DNA of 34,554 nt from Sphingobium sp. Ant17. Its GTDB lineage: Bacteria; Pseudomonadota; Alphaproteobacteria; Sphingomonadales; Sphingomonadaceae. The stretch lies in assembly GCF_000588875.1 (NCBI RefSeq), contig NZ_JEMV01000045.1, forward strand, positions 1 through 34,554, given 5' to 3'. The position numbers and the translations under genes are program-made. Of the stretch, positions 7,642 through 16,558 are shown piece after piece. The notes beneath the pieces were generated by a model, which ran no database searches, was not told the origin of the DNA, and saw nothing but the letters and a program-made list of their open reading frames with translations. Each line of letters starts with the position of its first letter. Position 1 is the stretch's first letter.

Positions 7642-7839
7642 TCAGCTAACCCGGAACAATCCAACGCGCTGTTCCGCCGTAACAACAGACTCCTCAATCA
7701 CGCGGATCTGTTGGAGGACGTTGTCCGACAGCTCGAGGTCGAACCCGCAGACTTCGCTCAAATTCGCGATTTCCACGCGGTCGCCATTGTCCGGTGCAGA
7801 CAGTTCCCAAGTCGGCATATTGGCTTCTTTCCCCGGCAT
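7642..7839 (-). CDS. Small companion protein of the cysteine peptidase
   Basis: A 65-residue acidic protein, or 58 residues if it starts at the second ATG (MPTWELSAPDNGDRVEIANL), which follows a GAAAG nine bases upstream. It ends 15 bases before the peptidase start on the same strand, so the two are probably co-transcribed. The middle, LELSDNVLQQIRVIEES, looks like a helix. There is no signal peptide and no Gly-Gly cleavage motif of the kind C39 peptidases cut. It may be an inhibitor, adaptor or substrate of the peptidase; none of these can be chosen from sequence. Confidence 0.5.
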   Translation of the reverse strand: MPGKEANMPTWELSAPDNGDRVEIANLSEVCGFDLELSDNVLQQIRVIEESVVTAEQRVGLFRVS

Positions 7840-8447
7840 TATGACCGCCTTTCACATCTGGGAACGGCTAATCAGGCTTGCGCCTTATCATTACCCGACT
7901 CGCGTCGCAATCCCCAGTTGCGAAAGTCGCAAGTAGCGCCGCACATTTCAACAATTGCTGAATCTTTCGCGCCACACATTGTTCCACGCCCGATGAATAG
8001 GCAATGAGCAGGAAATCTCGACGCCTGATCACCAGGTAAGCGCTCTACCGTAGTGGCATTGCTCAACATCCTCAAACATCGAGTTGATCGCCGGCGGGCG
8101 GGGGCAGCGCGGGTTCTAGAAACCAGCCCGCCTAACCCGCGTCCAGGGGTGATGCGACTACGGGAGTGTGGGGCGATAAGGCCTAGAGAACCTAACCGAC
8201 CGCAGCTTTCGGGGAAGCCGCGCGCGCTGGAACGTCTGGAATGCAGGCGGCAGCGCGCGGAATAGGCCGGAGTTGGATTAGACCGACGTTCCTGGCATTG
8301 CATAGGAACGCCTTAAAGTGGTCGACGTTCGCCGGCGCAAGAGTTTTTTCGACAGCCATGTGCGACCGGTCGCGGCCCTTGGCCCGTTGGAGGAAAGTGG
8401 CGATTCGGTTTACCGTACGTTTACGACCAGATTCTGTGATGCCCCAG
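7840..8447 (-). other. Intergenic stretch between the two protease units
   Basis: About 600 bases with no gene I would defend. One minus-strand frame (7872 to about 8068) encodes 65 residues with four cysteines towards the end (MCGAKDSAIVEMCGATCDF). It lies directly upstream of the companion-protein gene, but codon usage and ribosome site are unconvincing. The promoter of the companion-peptidase unit should lie near 7840-7900. Confidence 0.35.
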
Positions 8448-10760
8448 TCAGCGTTTGCGACCGCGTCGCGCGGGAGCGAGAGTGATCTCGCCATCCTGGG
8501 TGATCCTCTCTTCACCCGCACCCATGCGTACATCAGCGTCGCGCACGACCTTGCCAAAGTCGAGGCTTGTCGCTTCCTCGACCGCAGCGATCGTCGAGAG
8601 AAAGTCCCGGACCTTGTCGAGCTCGTCCTCGTCCATATAGGCTTCGGAATCGCCCAGGGACTCCCCACTCGTGAACAACGCCTCTGGCCATACGTCGATG
8701 ACCTGACTCTGGTCGGCGATCATGGCGAGCGCACGCAGTTCGCCGCCATCCGACCAGAGCGTCACTTTAAAGAAGCGCCCCGGGATCGGGACGCCGCGGA
8801 ACGGGCGATCTCCGTCGGTGAAGATAGGCCCGGAGAAGGACGTGACGCGCTGCTTTTCGGCGACGGCGTTGCGCAGGACATAATTCTCGACGGAGCGCCA
8901 GAGCAGACCACGGCCCGTGCCCGGCTTGTTCCTTGCCGCGGTCCCCTGGTTGAAGAAACCGACCTGCGGGCAGGCATTGGTCCAGTGGAAGCTGTCCGCT
9001 TCGGCCGCCAGCGCGATCGCATCCTCGCCCCAGCAGGGATCTAGCCGGCGGACCAGATGACCCTTCTGGAAGATGCGGGCGATCCGCTTATGGTCCTTAG
9101 GATTGGGAAAGCCGGCGACCACCTGCTTGGCGTAGAAGGGTTCGCCGACATATTCGTTCGCACCGATGCGCGGATCGCGCCGCCAGCTGTCGGCCTCGGC
9201 GTCGGTCGGCATGGCCTCTAGCCCGGTGCTGTCGTTCGTCAGCGGTTTTACCGTCTTGGTATCGCGGTCGATCTCCTTCGCGCTCTCGCCATCGATATTA
9301 CAGGCCGTGAAGAAGGCGACCTTCCGCCGCGCGTTCATCACCACGCTGAAATGGTGATATTTGAGCTCGTGGGGATCGTCGCCGGCCTCGGCGACTGTGT
9401 TGAGCGCGGCCTGTTTGGCCAGCGCCTCGGGTAACGTCGGCAGGGGAATATCGAACCCGGGAATGAACCGGCGCTTGTAACCGACACGATCGCGATAACG
9501 GTTGGCCGCTGCGCTTTCGGATGGAACCGTCTTGCCAACCGCCGCCTGTGCGGGACCGGCTGCTGCGGGCGCTGGCACTGGCGGTGTGGCGAGGCCCGGA
9601 ATCTGAACGGATATCTCTAGCGGGATTGTCCAGCTAACCCGCCCGTTCGCGTCGACAGTCGGTGACGAGCCCGGCCTGGCGGACTGCGCCTCGCGCGGTT
9701 CGAGCCGCATCGGGTTGCTCTCGGGCATCTCGCCGATGTCGAGCGCGGCGGCGATCCGCTCGCGCGCCGGGCTTGGCAGGTCGGGCAGGCGCTGGCGGAG
9801 GTCCCGCACGATCGCGCTGATGCGGATGCCCTCATTGACGTCCACCCGCGCCGGCGTGCCATCGTCGCCGAACACGTCGCGCCAGGGGCCGCCCCAGTGA
9901 TGGAGCGCGATCGGGCGCCATTCGCTGTTGAAGACTGGGCTGCCTGATGAGCCCGGCTCGGTATCCGCGACATAATGGAGCGCATTGTCGTAGCGGCCGA
10001 CGAGGCGGTTCTCGCGTAGCACGACCTCCTTGTAGCGGCCGCTTGGATGCTGGACGATGTTTGCGAACTCTCCGAGCATATGCTTGTCGCCTGCGTCGGA
10101 CAGGCCGCTCCAGCCAAAGGACTCGATCGGCAACTCGCCCTGGAACAATGCGCCGATGGCGACGATCGTGTAGTCGAGCCCATCCTGGGTATCGGGATCG
10201 GTGACGAAAACGGTGCTATCGATCAGGAAGCGGGTGACCGAACGACGGTTGCCGACAAGATCGAGTTCATAATCGAAGTCGATCGCAAGCTGCCCCGTCA
10301 GGGCCTGGCTCGGGATGACATGATGATTGGTGATGAACAGGCCGTTGCCGATCAGGAATCCGGTGCCGAGCGGGGTTTCATTTCGGTAGGCGACCCGGCC
10401 GACGGCGCGTGCGATCCGGGCACCTTTCTCCAGGAAGCTCACATTGACGAAATCGACCGTGTCGCCCCAGATCTTCTCCGCGCCTTCTGCATTCGGCGTC
10501 GTCGCTGCCTTGGCATAGCGCAGACTCATGCCTTCGGAATCCGGTGCCGGCTTCGCTGCGACGTCGCGTATGGAGGCATCGACCGCCTCGGCTTCGCGCT
10601 GGGTGAGATGCGCCTTGCTCTGGAGTCGCGCCACGCGCCGTGCAGAGTCGGGTTCGGCCGCGAGCGGATTGCCTTCTTGCGCCGCCGTCACCGAATGCGC
10701 GATTTCGTTATGATTGGCGCGGATGCGTGCTTTGATCGCTTCTTCGGATGCCGGTTTCAT
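8448..10760 (-). CDS. Trypsin-like serine protease fused to NUC-family nuclease
   Basis: A 770-residue protein; the ATG at 10760 is chosen because GGGAGGGG lies just upstream. Residues about 115-320 form a trypsin-like (S1/S46-type) peptidase: His in FITNHHVIP (H146/H147), Asp in GLDYTIVAIG (D196), Ser in EPGSSGSPVFN (S272). A proline/alanine linker follows at about 385-410. Residues about 465-700 form a DNA/RNA non-specific endonuclease of the NUC (beta-beta-alpha metal) type: FQKGHLVRR with general base H568, FHWTNACPQ with the metal-binding Asn region (N595), FFNQG, and a WRSVENYVL block. The DRGH motif reads QKGH. There is no signal peptide, so it should act in the cytoplasm. Fusions of this sort are reported in bacterial conflict and defence systems, with the protease as sensor or activator and the nuclease as effector. 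That role is inferred. Confidence 0.85.
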   Translation of the reverse strand: MKPASEEAIKARIRANHNEIAHSVTAAQEGNPLAAEPDSARRVARLQSKAHLTQREAEAVDASIRDVAAKPAPDSEGMSLRYAKAATTPNAEGAEKIWGDTVDFVNVSFLEKGARIARAVGRVAYRNETPLGTGFLIGNGLFITNHHVIPSQALTGQLAIDFDYELDLVGNRRSVTRFLIDSTVFVTDPDTQDGLDYTIVAIGALFQGELPIESFGWSGLSDAGDKHMLGEFANIVQHPSGRYKEVVLRENRLVGRYDNALHYVADTEPGSSGSPVFNSEWRPIALHHWGGPWRDVFGDDGTPARVDVNEGIRISAIVRDLRQRLPDLPSPARERIAAALDIGEMPESNPMRLEPREAQSARPGSSPTVDANGRVSWTIPLEISVQIPGLATPPVPAPAAAGPAQAAVGKTVPSESAAANRYRDRVGYKRRFIPGFDIPLPTLPEALAKQAALNTVAEAGDDPHELKYHHFSVVMNARRKVAFFTACNIDGESAKEIDRDTKTVKPLTNDSTGLEAMPTDAEADSWRRDPRIGANEYVGEPFYAKQVVAGFPNPKDHKRIARIFQKGHLVRRLDPCWGEDAIALAAEADSFHWTNACPQVGFFNQGTAARNKPGTGRGLLWRSVENYVLRNAVAEKQRVTSFSGPIFTDGDRPFRGVPIPGRFFKVTLWSDGGELRALAMIADQSQVIDVWPEALFTSGESLGDSEAYMDEDELDKVRDFLSTIAAVEEATSLDFGKVVRDADVRMGAGEERITQDGEITLAPARRGRKR

Positions 10761-11320
10761 TAAATCCCCTCCCGCTTGCGGCAAAAGACATAGCAGATTG
10801 CCGATGCGCACTCGACACTTGTTGCGTGACATCTTCACGTTAGCGGTGGAGCAGAAAGCCTTGATTGCCGTGCGGGTGCTGGGAACTGGTTCAATCTGGA
10901 GACTGGGTCTCGCTGGAACGGCACGTCTTCTTCAAACCGGAAGTTCGTTGCCGATAAGCGGAACGTCGTTTTTTTGGTCGATAGCTACACAAAATGAGCC
11001 CTAAAGCTGATCAGATGGGAACCGAACCCGGGTCCAAAACCTGAGGATTTCTCGATGTTTGGACACAGGTGGCCAGAAATGGATGCCCCTTGCAAAATCC
11101 TTTAATGATATTATAAGCTTAGAGAGGACCTAGGCTCATCCTTTGCGCCTCGTGGTATATTTTGCGGTATCACTCTCCAGCTGACGAGCAATCAAGAATT
11201 TGAAATCAAATATTTATTTGATCTCTTGGGTTCCGTCTCCGGCACCATTTCTTCTCTTTTCAGCATGCAGCAGCGTCCATAGGCGTCCCTCAAAGTGCCT
11301 CAAAAACGCGCACGTCCAGA
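10761..11320. other. Island edge without genes
   Basis: About 560 bases between the protease-nuclease gene and the TolC-family gene. No frame with a ribosome site and sensible codon use is present. The sequence is more AT-rich than the core, especially 11,090-11,225. The only clear structure is the palindrome plus tRNA-end-like sequence at 11,205-11,247, described separately. Confidence 0.5.
11205..11247 (+). other. Candidate attachment site: palindrome plus tRNA-3'-end-like sequence
   Basis: A perfect inverted repeat ATCAAATA-TT-TATTTGAT (11,205-11,222) is followed at once by a GGGTTC-containing stretch ending CCGTCTCCGGCACCA (to 11,247). This resembles the T-arm and acceptor end of a tRNA or tmRNA gene. 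No matching 5' half exists upstream, so it is not a complete RNA gene. Fragments of this type are left where tyrosine integrases insert. It lies exactly where broken accessory genes give way to regular core genes. The second copy expected at the far end is not in the window. Confidence 0.4.
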
Positions 11321-12733
11321 TCAGCGATTTGAAGCGGTTAAATCAGGTCTTTTTGCTATAGAGCTGCCAATGCTCCAGCCTTGTGCTTGCCATAGGCCGT
11401 TAGCGTCCAGTTTCAGCAGTGCGGCGCGTCTACCGCTTTCATTGTTCGCCGCTACATGTGTTCGATGCCGCAACTGCTCAACCAATGGCACCAACTGACC
11501 AAACAGCGCCAAAATCTCATAAGCGATAGCGACCCGGTCACGACGGGAATCGACGAGCCTGGTTTGAGCGCGGAGCAATTCCTGGCTGGCATTCAGAACA
11601 TCGAGCAGCGTGCGTTCGCCGTAAAGATGCTGCTCCGCTGCGAACTTCAGCGCCTGTTCGCTGGCGTCTATCGCAATTTTGCTTTCCCGCATTGTTTCAT
11701 CGGCTGCCATCAATTGGGCATAGCGCGCGCGGATTACGGACAGGATAGTACGTTCAATCGCGACCTGTCGCTCACGTGATTGTTCGAGCAGCGCGCGCCT
11801 CGCCCGCACCTCGGCACCGGGGCGACCGCCTTGATAAAGGGGCAGGCGCATGGTGATGCCCACGCTCATGGTGTTGCGGCCAAGATAATCGGGCAATGTC
11901 GTGCCGCCAAATTGCCGATCATATCGCGCAAACAGATTGACCGTGGGCCTCACCGTCGCGCGGGCAAATTGCAGGTCGGCCAGCGACGCCTGCACGCGAT
12001 GACGTTCGGCCATCATGCTGGGCATCGATGCCAGCAAGTTACCGATGTCGGACGGTTGCGGCAGCGGTGGAAGCCGGTCGTCAATCTGTTCGTCACCATC
12101 CGGCTCCGCCCCGGTTATCGCCCAATATTGCTGAGACGAGCTTATCAGTGATGCCTCTGCCTGGCTGACACGGGCTTGACTGATCGCCAGCCGCGTTTTT
12201 GCTTGCTGGACGTCCGTGTCGGTGACTTCCTGCGCTTGGGCGCGCAGTTCGGCCGCCATCACTGTCTGTGCGAGAATATGTGTTTGCTCTTGCTGAAGGC
12301 GAAGTAGCGTACGGTCTCGGGCGACATCGATATGGGCAATCATCGCATCGGTCAGTACCCGGTTCGTTGCCTCAACCAATTCAGCGCGGGCTACATCTGC
12401 GCGGGCGCCTGCTGCTGCGATACGCGCCGACACGCGGCCTCCCGACCAGATGGGCAACGAAACCGTGGCGGACACGGTAGCGGTTGTCGTGGATAGGTGG
12501 CGCGCGGCTGTGCTGATGTCTTGCCTTTCCGCCGTCGCGTCGATGCGGAAGTCGAACCGTCGATCTGCTTTCGCGATATCCAGTTCGATCGCAGCGGCTT
12601 TCGCACGGCTGCGCTCCCCCGCGATGCTGGGATTGTAATCGAATACACGCATCAGACTATCGCGACCGTCCGCTGCGAAGGCTGGCGAACTGCTGACGAC
12701 AATAATCGACGAAATGGTTATGCGCCCCCACAT
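11321..12733 (-). CDS. TolC-family outer-membrane efflux protein
   Basis: A 470-residue protein with an N-terminal signal peptide (ISSIIVVSSSPAFA followed by ADG). It contains two OEP/TolC repeats of alternating long coiled-coil helices and beta segments: VSATVSLPIWSGGRVSARIA in the first half and MSVGITMRLPLYQGGRPGAE in the second, the paired strand-helix marks of the family, then EQHLYGERTLLDVLNASQEL, typical of its last coil. It should form a trimeric channel spanning outer membrane and periplasm for type I secretion or RND/ABC efflux. No membrane-fusion protein or inner-membrane pump is adjacent, so its partner is encoded elsewhere. AAGGA about ten bases upstream supports the start. The 70-residue tail after the last coil is poorly conserved in character. 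Confidence 0.85.
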   Translation of the reverse strand: MWGRITISSIIVVSSSPAFAADGRDSLMRVFDYNPSIAGERSRAKAAAIELDIAKADRRFDFRIDATAERQDISTAARHLSTTTATVSATVSLPIWSGGRVSARIAAAGARADVARAELVEATNRVLTDAMIAHIDVARDRTLLRLQQEQTHILAQTVMAAELRAQAQEVTDTDVQQAKTRLAISQARVSQAEASLISSSQQYWAITGAEPDGDEQIDDRLPPLPQPSDIGNLLASMPSMMAERHRVQASLADLQFARATVRPTVNLFARYDRQFGGTTLPDYLGRNTMSVGITMRLPLYQGGRPGAEVRARRALLEQSRERQVAIERTILSVIRARYAQLMAADETMRESKIAIDASEQALKFAAEQHLYGERTLLDVLNASQELLRAQTRLVDSRRDRVAIAYEILALFGQLVPLVEQLRHRTHVAANNESGRRAALLKLDANGLWQAQGWSIGSSIAKRPDLTASNR

Positions 12734-12934
12734 TCGCGCATCATCCTTAATGCAACACTAACTGTCAAACGACAGGAGGCTTCGGCGCCGGGTTCATGGC
12801 TCGGCGTGCCGATGGTCAATGCCACCTGCCCTCCCGGGGCTCTTACCCTGTCGGCGTTGAAATCCCTGAAGGTTCGATGCGTTTGTTAACCAGTTCACCC
12901 TATAGACGATCAGGGAGAGATTTGGTGCGCATAT

Positions 12935-15743
12935 ATGGTATTTGCTCGGTTTAAATGGATTGCCGAAAGCTCGCAGGTGGCGTTGCACGAGCAGTATAAG
13001 GCGCTGACGGGTCAAATCCCCCTCATGTACGCCTTGATGTTCGTTAACGTCTTTTGCCTGGGTATGGTGACCTATGGCGATGTGTCGCTGTCGCTGAGCC
13101 TTGGCGTTCCGGCCGCATTATCCCTCATGATCTTCATCCGGGCGGTCCTGTGGATGGGGCGCAAGACGATTGCGCCCTCGTCCAGCCAGATGCGGCGGCA
13201 TATGGCCGGTACGATAGTCATGTCCGCCGTCCTGAGCACTGCCTTTGGTGCTTGGGGGCTGCTACTGCTCAATGAGGTAGACCCCAGCCGCATCACATCG
13301 GTCGCGCTCTATGTTTTCGTTGCTCGATCAGTTGTTGCTATTGTCTGCAATCCTTGCCCATCGCCGGACGGTTCGTGCTCCTTTTCGGGGCGGCACCGGT
13401 AACCCTGTGTCTGCTCACCTCCTCCGATGTCTATCTGATCGGGATCGGCATCACATTCCTGATCATTGCGGCTGTCATCATGCGAACGCTGGCGACCAGC
13501 CAATCGGCGTTCAGCAAGCTGTTGCGGTCGCGTTCGGAGATGAGCGCACTCGTCGCCGCGCTGCGGCAAAGCGAGGATCATTACCGCTATTCCGTCGATC
13601 TCAATCCACAAATGCCGTGGATCAGCGACGCCGCGGGTGCAATCCTCGAACTTAGTCCCAAATGGGAGGAGATTACCGGCCTTCCCTTGAAGGACGCGCT
13701 GGGCAACGGATGGACGTCGGCTGTTCATCCGGCCGACCTTCCTGGGGTTCTGCACCTTTGGAACAAGGTAACGGGTTCGGTCGATGATCCGGCCGTGGAT
13801 GTGCGCTATCGGCTTCGCGATCGGAGCGGTGCCTATCGCTGGCATCGCGCGCGCGGTCGGCCGCGGCGTGACGAGGATGGTACGGTTCTCAAATGGTATG
13901 GGACGCTGGAAGACATTGATGACCAGGTCGAGGCTGAAAGCGCGCTAAAAGAAAGTGAAGAACGGTATCGCCTCGCGTCGCGGGCGACGAATGACATCAT
14001 CTGGGATTGTTCGCTTGAACGGGATCGCATCGAATGGAGCGAGGCCGCTTTCGAGGTGCTGGGATATAGCGAGTGCTTGAAGGGCACATCCCGATCATGG
14101 TGGTTCGAGCATCTTCATGACGATGACCGGGACCGTGTCACCGACACGCTAAAGCGGCTGGAAGATGCGCATTTCAACCAATGGATCGAACAGTTCAGAT
14201 TTCGCGCCGCCGACGGTCGCTATCTCAATCTCGTCGCGCGGGGTTATGTCGTGCGCAACAAGGATGGCAAACCCATCCGGTTGCTGGGGTCGCTGCATGA
14301 CGTCACCGCGCAGATGCAATATGAAGCCAAGCTCAAATGGGCGGCGTCGCATGATGCCATGACCGGACTGCCCAATCGGGCGATGTTCGCTGAACGGTTG
14401 GACCAGGCCCTTGACGATGCGCGTCGGCACGGGACGTGCGTTGGCCTGATCGTGCTGGACGTCGACCGATTCAAAACCATCAACGATACGCTTGGCCATC
14501 ATGCGGGTGACGCCGTGCTGCACGATGTCGCCGCGAAACTGACGAAGCGCATACCGGACGGTGCCACATTGGCGCGGCTGGGCGGGGACGAGTTTGCGAT
14601 CATCCTGCCCGGGTTGACCCAGGAACAAGCGCGACAGGAGGCCGTCGATGCTGTGATGGGTAGCCTGACCGGCTCTCTGCAGCATGATGGACGCCATATC
14701 GATGTCAGCCTGAGCGCTGGCGGCGCGCTGGCGTTTCGGGATGGGATGAATGCCGAGGAACTGCATAAATGCGCTGACCTCGCGCTCTATGCTGCCAAGA
14801 GCGACGGGCCAGGTCAGATCAGGGGCTTCACGCCCGCCATGCGCGAAGCCGTCGACCGGGAAAAGGCGATGCTGACCAAGCGCGCGTCGCGCTTGCCAAC
14901 AATCATATCGTTCCCTTCTATCAGCCCAAGGTGAACCTGCGCACGGGTGCGCTGGAAGGGTTTGAAGCCTTGCTGCGCTTTAACGATCCGCAGCGGGGAC
15001 TCCAGCCGCCGGGCGAGATCCGAGCGGCTTTTGAAGATGCGGAACTGGCGGTTCGGCTTACCGATCGGATGCTCGATTGCATCATGGCGGATATGGCGGC
15101 GTGGCGGGATCAGGGCTTTGCCTTTGGTCGAGTGGCGTTCAATGGCGCGCCCGGCGATTTTCGTCGGGGCGATTTCGTCGATCGCATTTTGGGTCGGCTG
15201 CACACATTCGGTCTTCCGGCGTGCCTTCTGGAACTGGAGGTCACGGAAACCGTGTTCGTGGGCCAATTGTCCGACCGGGTGCATAATAGTTTGGAGACCT
15301 TGGCCAAGGCAGGTGTGACCATCGCCCTGGACGATTTCGGGACGGGCTATGCATCGTTGACCCATCTGCAGCAATTCCCCGTGCATACGATCAAGATCGA
15401 CCGGTCCTTCGTGTCGCGTCTCAATGCCGCTGAAACCGGCGATGCCGCGATTGTTGGCGCGGTGATCGACCTGGCAAAGAATCTGGGCATTACGACCGTC
15501 GCCGAAGGCATAGAGACGGCCGCGCAGGCCGCGCATCTGATGGTCAAAGGATGCGATGTCGGTCAGGGTTTTCTGTTCGGACGTCCCATGGCGCGATCGC
15601 AAACGGCCGATATTATGGCGAAGTGGGATGCACCCGGCATGATCGGTCTGTGCGCGGGGTCGGACTGGGCTGAGATGCTCCGGTCCAGCATAAGCCGACA
15701 GCATCCTGGCACCCCCCTTCTGTCCGAAGCGGGGCGATCATAA
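12935..15743 (+). pseudogene. Membrane PAS-PAS-GGDEF-EAL c-di-GMP protein with two frameshifts
   Basis: Three consecutive frames make up one protein. The first (12,935 to about 13,351) gives several transmembrane helices. The second (about 13,354-14,880) gives two more helices, two PAS domains (QSEDHYRYSVDLNP and ESEERYRLASRATND begin them) and a diguanylate cyclase with an intact RLGGDEFAI signature. The third (about 14,883-15,743) gives a complete EAL phosphodiesterase: FYQPKVNL, FEALLRF, LELEVTETVFV, DDFGTGYASL, VAEGIET. One missing base near 13,352 and one near 14,881 explain both breaks. The second and third frames overlap as GTGA, but the conserved FYQPK lies before that GTG, so they are not separate genes. 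No canonical RxxD inhibitory site is spaced before GGDEF. It would make or degrade cyclic di-GMP at the membrane if the breaks are assembly errors. Confidence 0.85.
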
Positions 15744-15782
15744 TCCGGCCCTGCGCACTGCGATCTGCATAACTCCCTTTGG

Positions 15783-16397
15783 CTAGGCCTTTGTGCCGAT
15801 GCCCCGTTCCACCAGTGCATTGGCGATGGCGGCAATCTCGTCGGCGGAGCGGCTATCGTCCCAGACGCCGAAGCGCAGGCCCAGAAACACGTTCATGCCC
15901 ATAATCGCCCAGGCATGGACTTCCTCCACATCGGCGCGGATGTCGCCGCGCGCCGCCGCCTTGGTGAGGCGAGTCGTCATGCGGGATGCGGTATTTTCAT
16001 AATGGGCGCGGTAGGCGGCCTGATCGACGAACTCCGCTTCGTCGATGATGCGATAGATTTCCTTATGTTCGCGGGCGAACTCCAGGAAACTGAGCAGACC
16101 GATGCGTTCGGCATCGATACCATCGCGGGCGTCGGCGATGCGGGGGCCGACATAATCGCGCACCTGGCCTGACATGTCCGCGACGAGCGCACGGAAGATA
16201 TCGTCCTTGCTGTCGAAATAGGTGTAGAAACTGCCCAAGGCACAGCCGGCGCGGCGGGTGATGCCGCTGACCGAGCCGTCGTGAAAGCCTTTTTCGCCAA
16301 ATTCCTGCGCTGCGGCCGCCAGCAAGGCTTGTCGGGTACGTTCGCCCCGGGCGGTGCGTGGTGTCTTGTCGTCCTTGGCGGCGGCGTCCTCGGCCAT
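15783..16397 (-). CDS. TetR-family transcriptional regulator
   Basis: A 204-residue repressor. The N-terminal helix-turn-helix is clear (about residues 15-65): RTRQALLAAAAQEFGEKGF, then ITRRAGCALGSFYTYFDSK, the standard TetR recognition helix region. The C-terminal ligand-binding domain (FLEFAREHKEIYRIIDEAEF onward) has the pattern of regulators controlling lipid or aromatic catabolism, but no ligand can be named. The ATG at 16,397 has AGGAG five bases upstream. It is divergent from the TonB-dependent receptor gene and a perfect palindrome lies between them, so it most likely represses the receptor-transporter unit and itself. It converges on the c-di-GMP gene with a 40-base gap. Confidence 0.9.
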   Translation of the reverse strand: MAEDAAAKDDKTPRTARGERTRQALLAAAAQEFGEKGFHDGSVSGITRRAGCALGSFYTYFDSKDDIFRALVADMSGQVRDYVGPRIADARDGIDAERIGLLSFLEFAREHKEIYRIIDEAEFVDQAAYRAHYENTASRMTTRLTKAAARGDIRADVEEVHAWAIMGMNVFLGLRFGVWDDSRSADEIAAIANALVERGIGTKA

Positions 16398-16470
16398 GTC
16401 CACTCCTCGCAAAATCTGTGCTCTTTTTGCCGCACTGAACCGGCCTTGTCTCCGCCTCTCTATTTGAAGT

Positions 16471-16491
16471 TGAAAGTTGGTTCAACTTTCA
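16471..16491. promoter_or_regulatory. Likely TetR operator between regulator and TonB receptor
   Basis: A perfect inverted repeat TGAAAGTTG-GTT-CAACTTTCA, 9-base arms with a 3-base spacer, lies in the divergent gap between the TetR gene (start 16,397) and the receptor gene (start 16,559). The size fits a TetR dimer site. A TTGAAA (16,470-16,475) and TTATCG (16,492-16,497) could be -35 and -10 boxes for the receptor, so bound repressor would block the polymerase. Confidence 0.7.
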
Positions 16492-16558
16492 TTATCGAAT
16501 CGGACAACGCAAAGTGACCCGGCAGACCGGGCACCCCATTTTCAGGAGAGGACCGACC

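Noticed and set aside
11223..11247. A complete tRNA or tmRNA gene
   Set aside because: Only the acceptor-like 3' end is present; no complementary 5' half, D-arm or anticodon arm is found upstream.
14814..15704. A 296-codon minus-strand frame opposite the EAL domain
   Set aside because: The plus strand carries a complete set of EAL motifs; the minus frame is the usual GC-rich antisense shadow.
14931..15743. A separate EAL gene translationally coupled through GTGA
   Set aside because: The conserved FYQPKV part of the EAL domain lies before the GTG in the shifted frame, so this is a frameshift within one gene.
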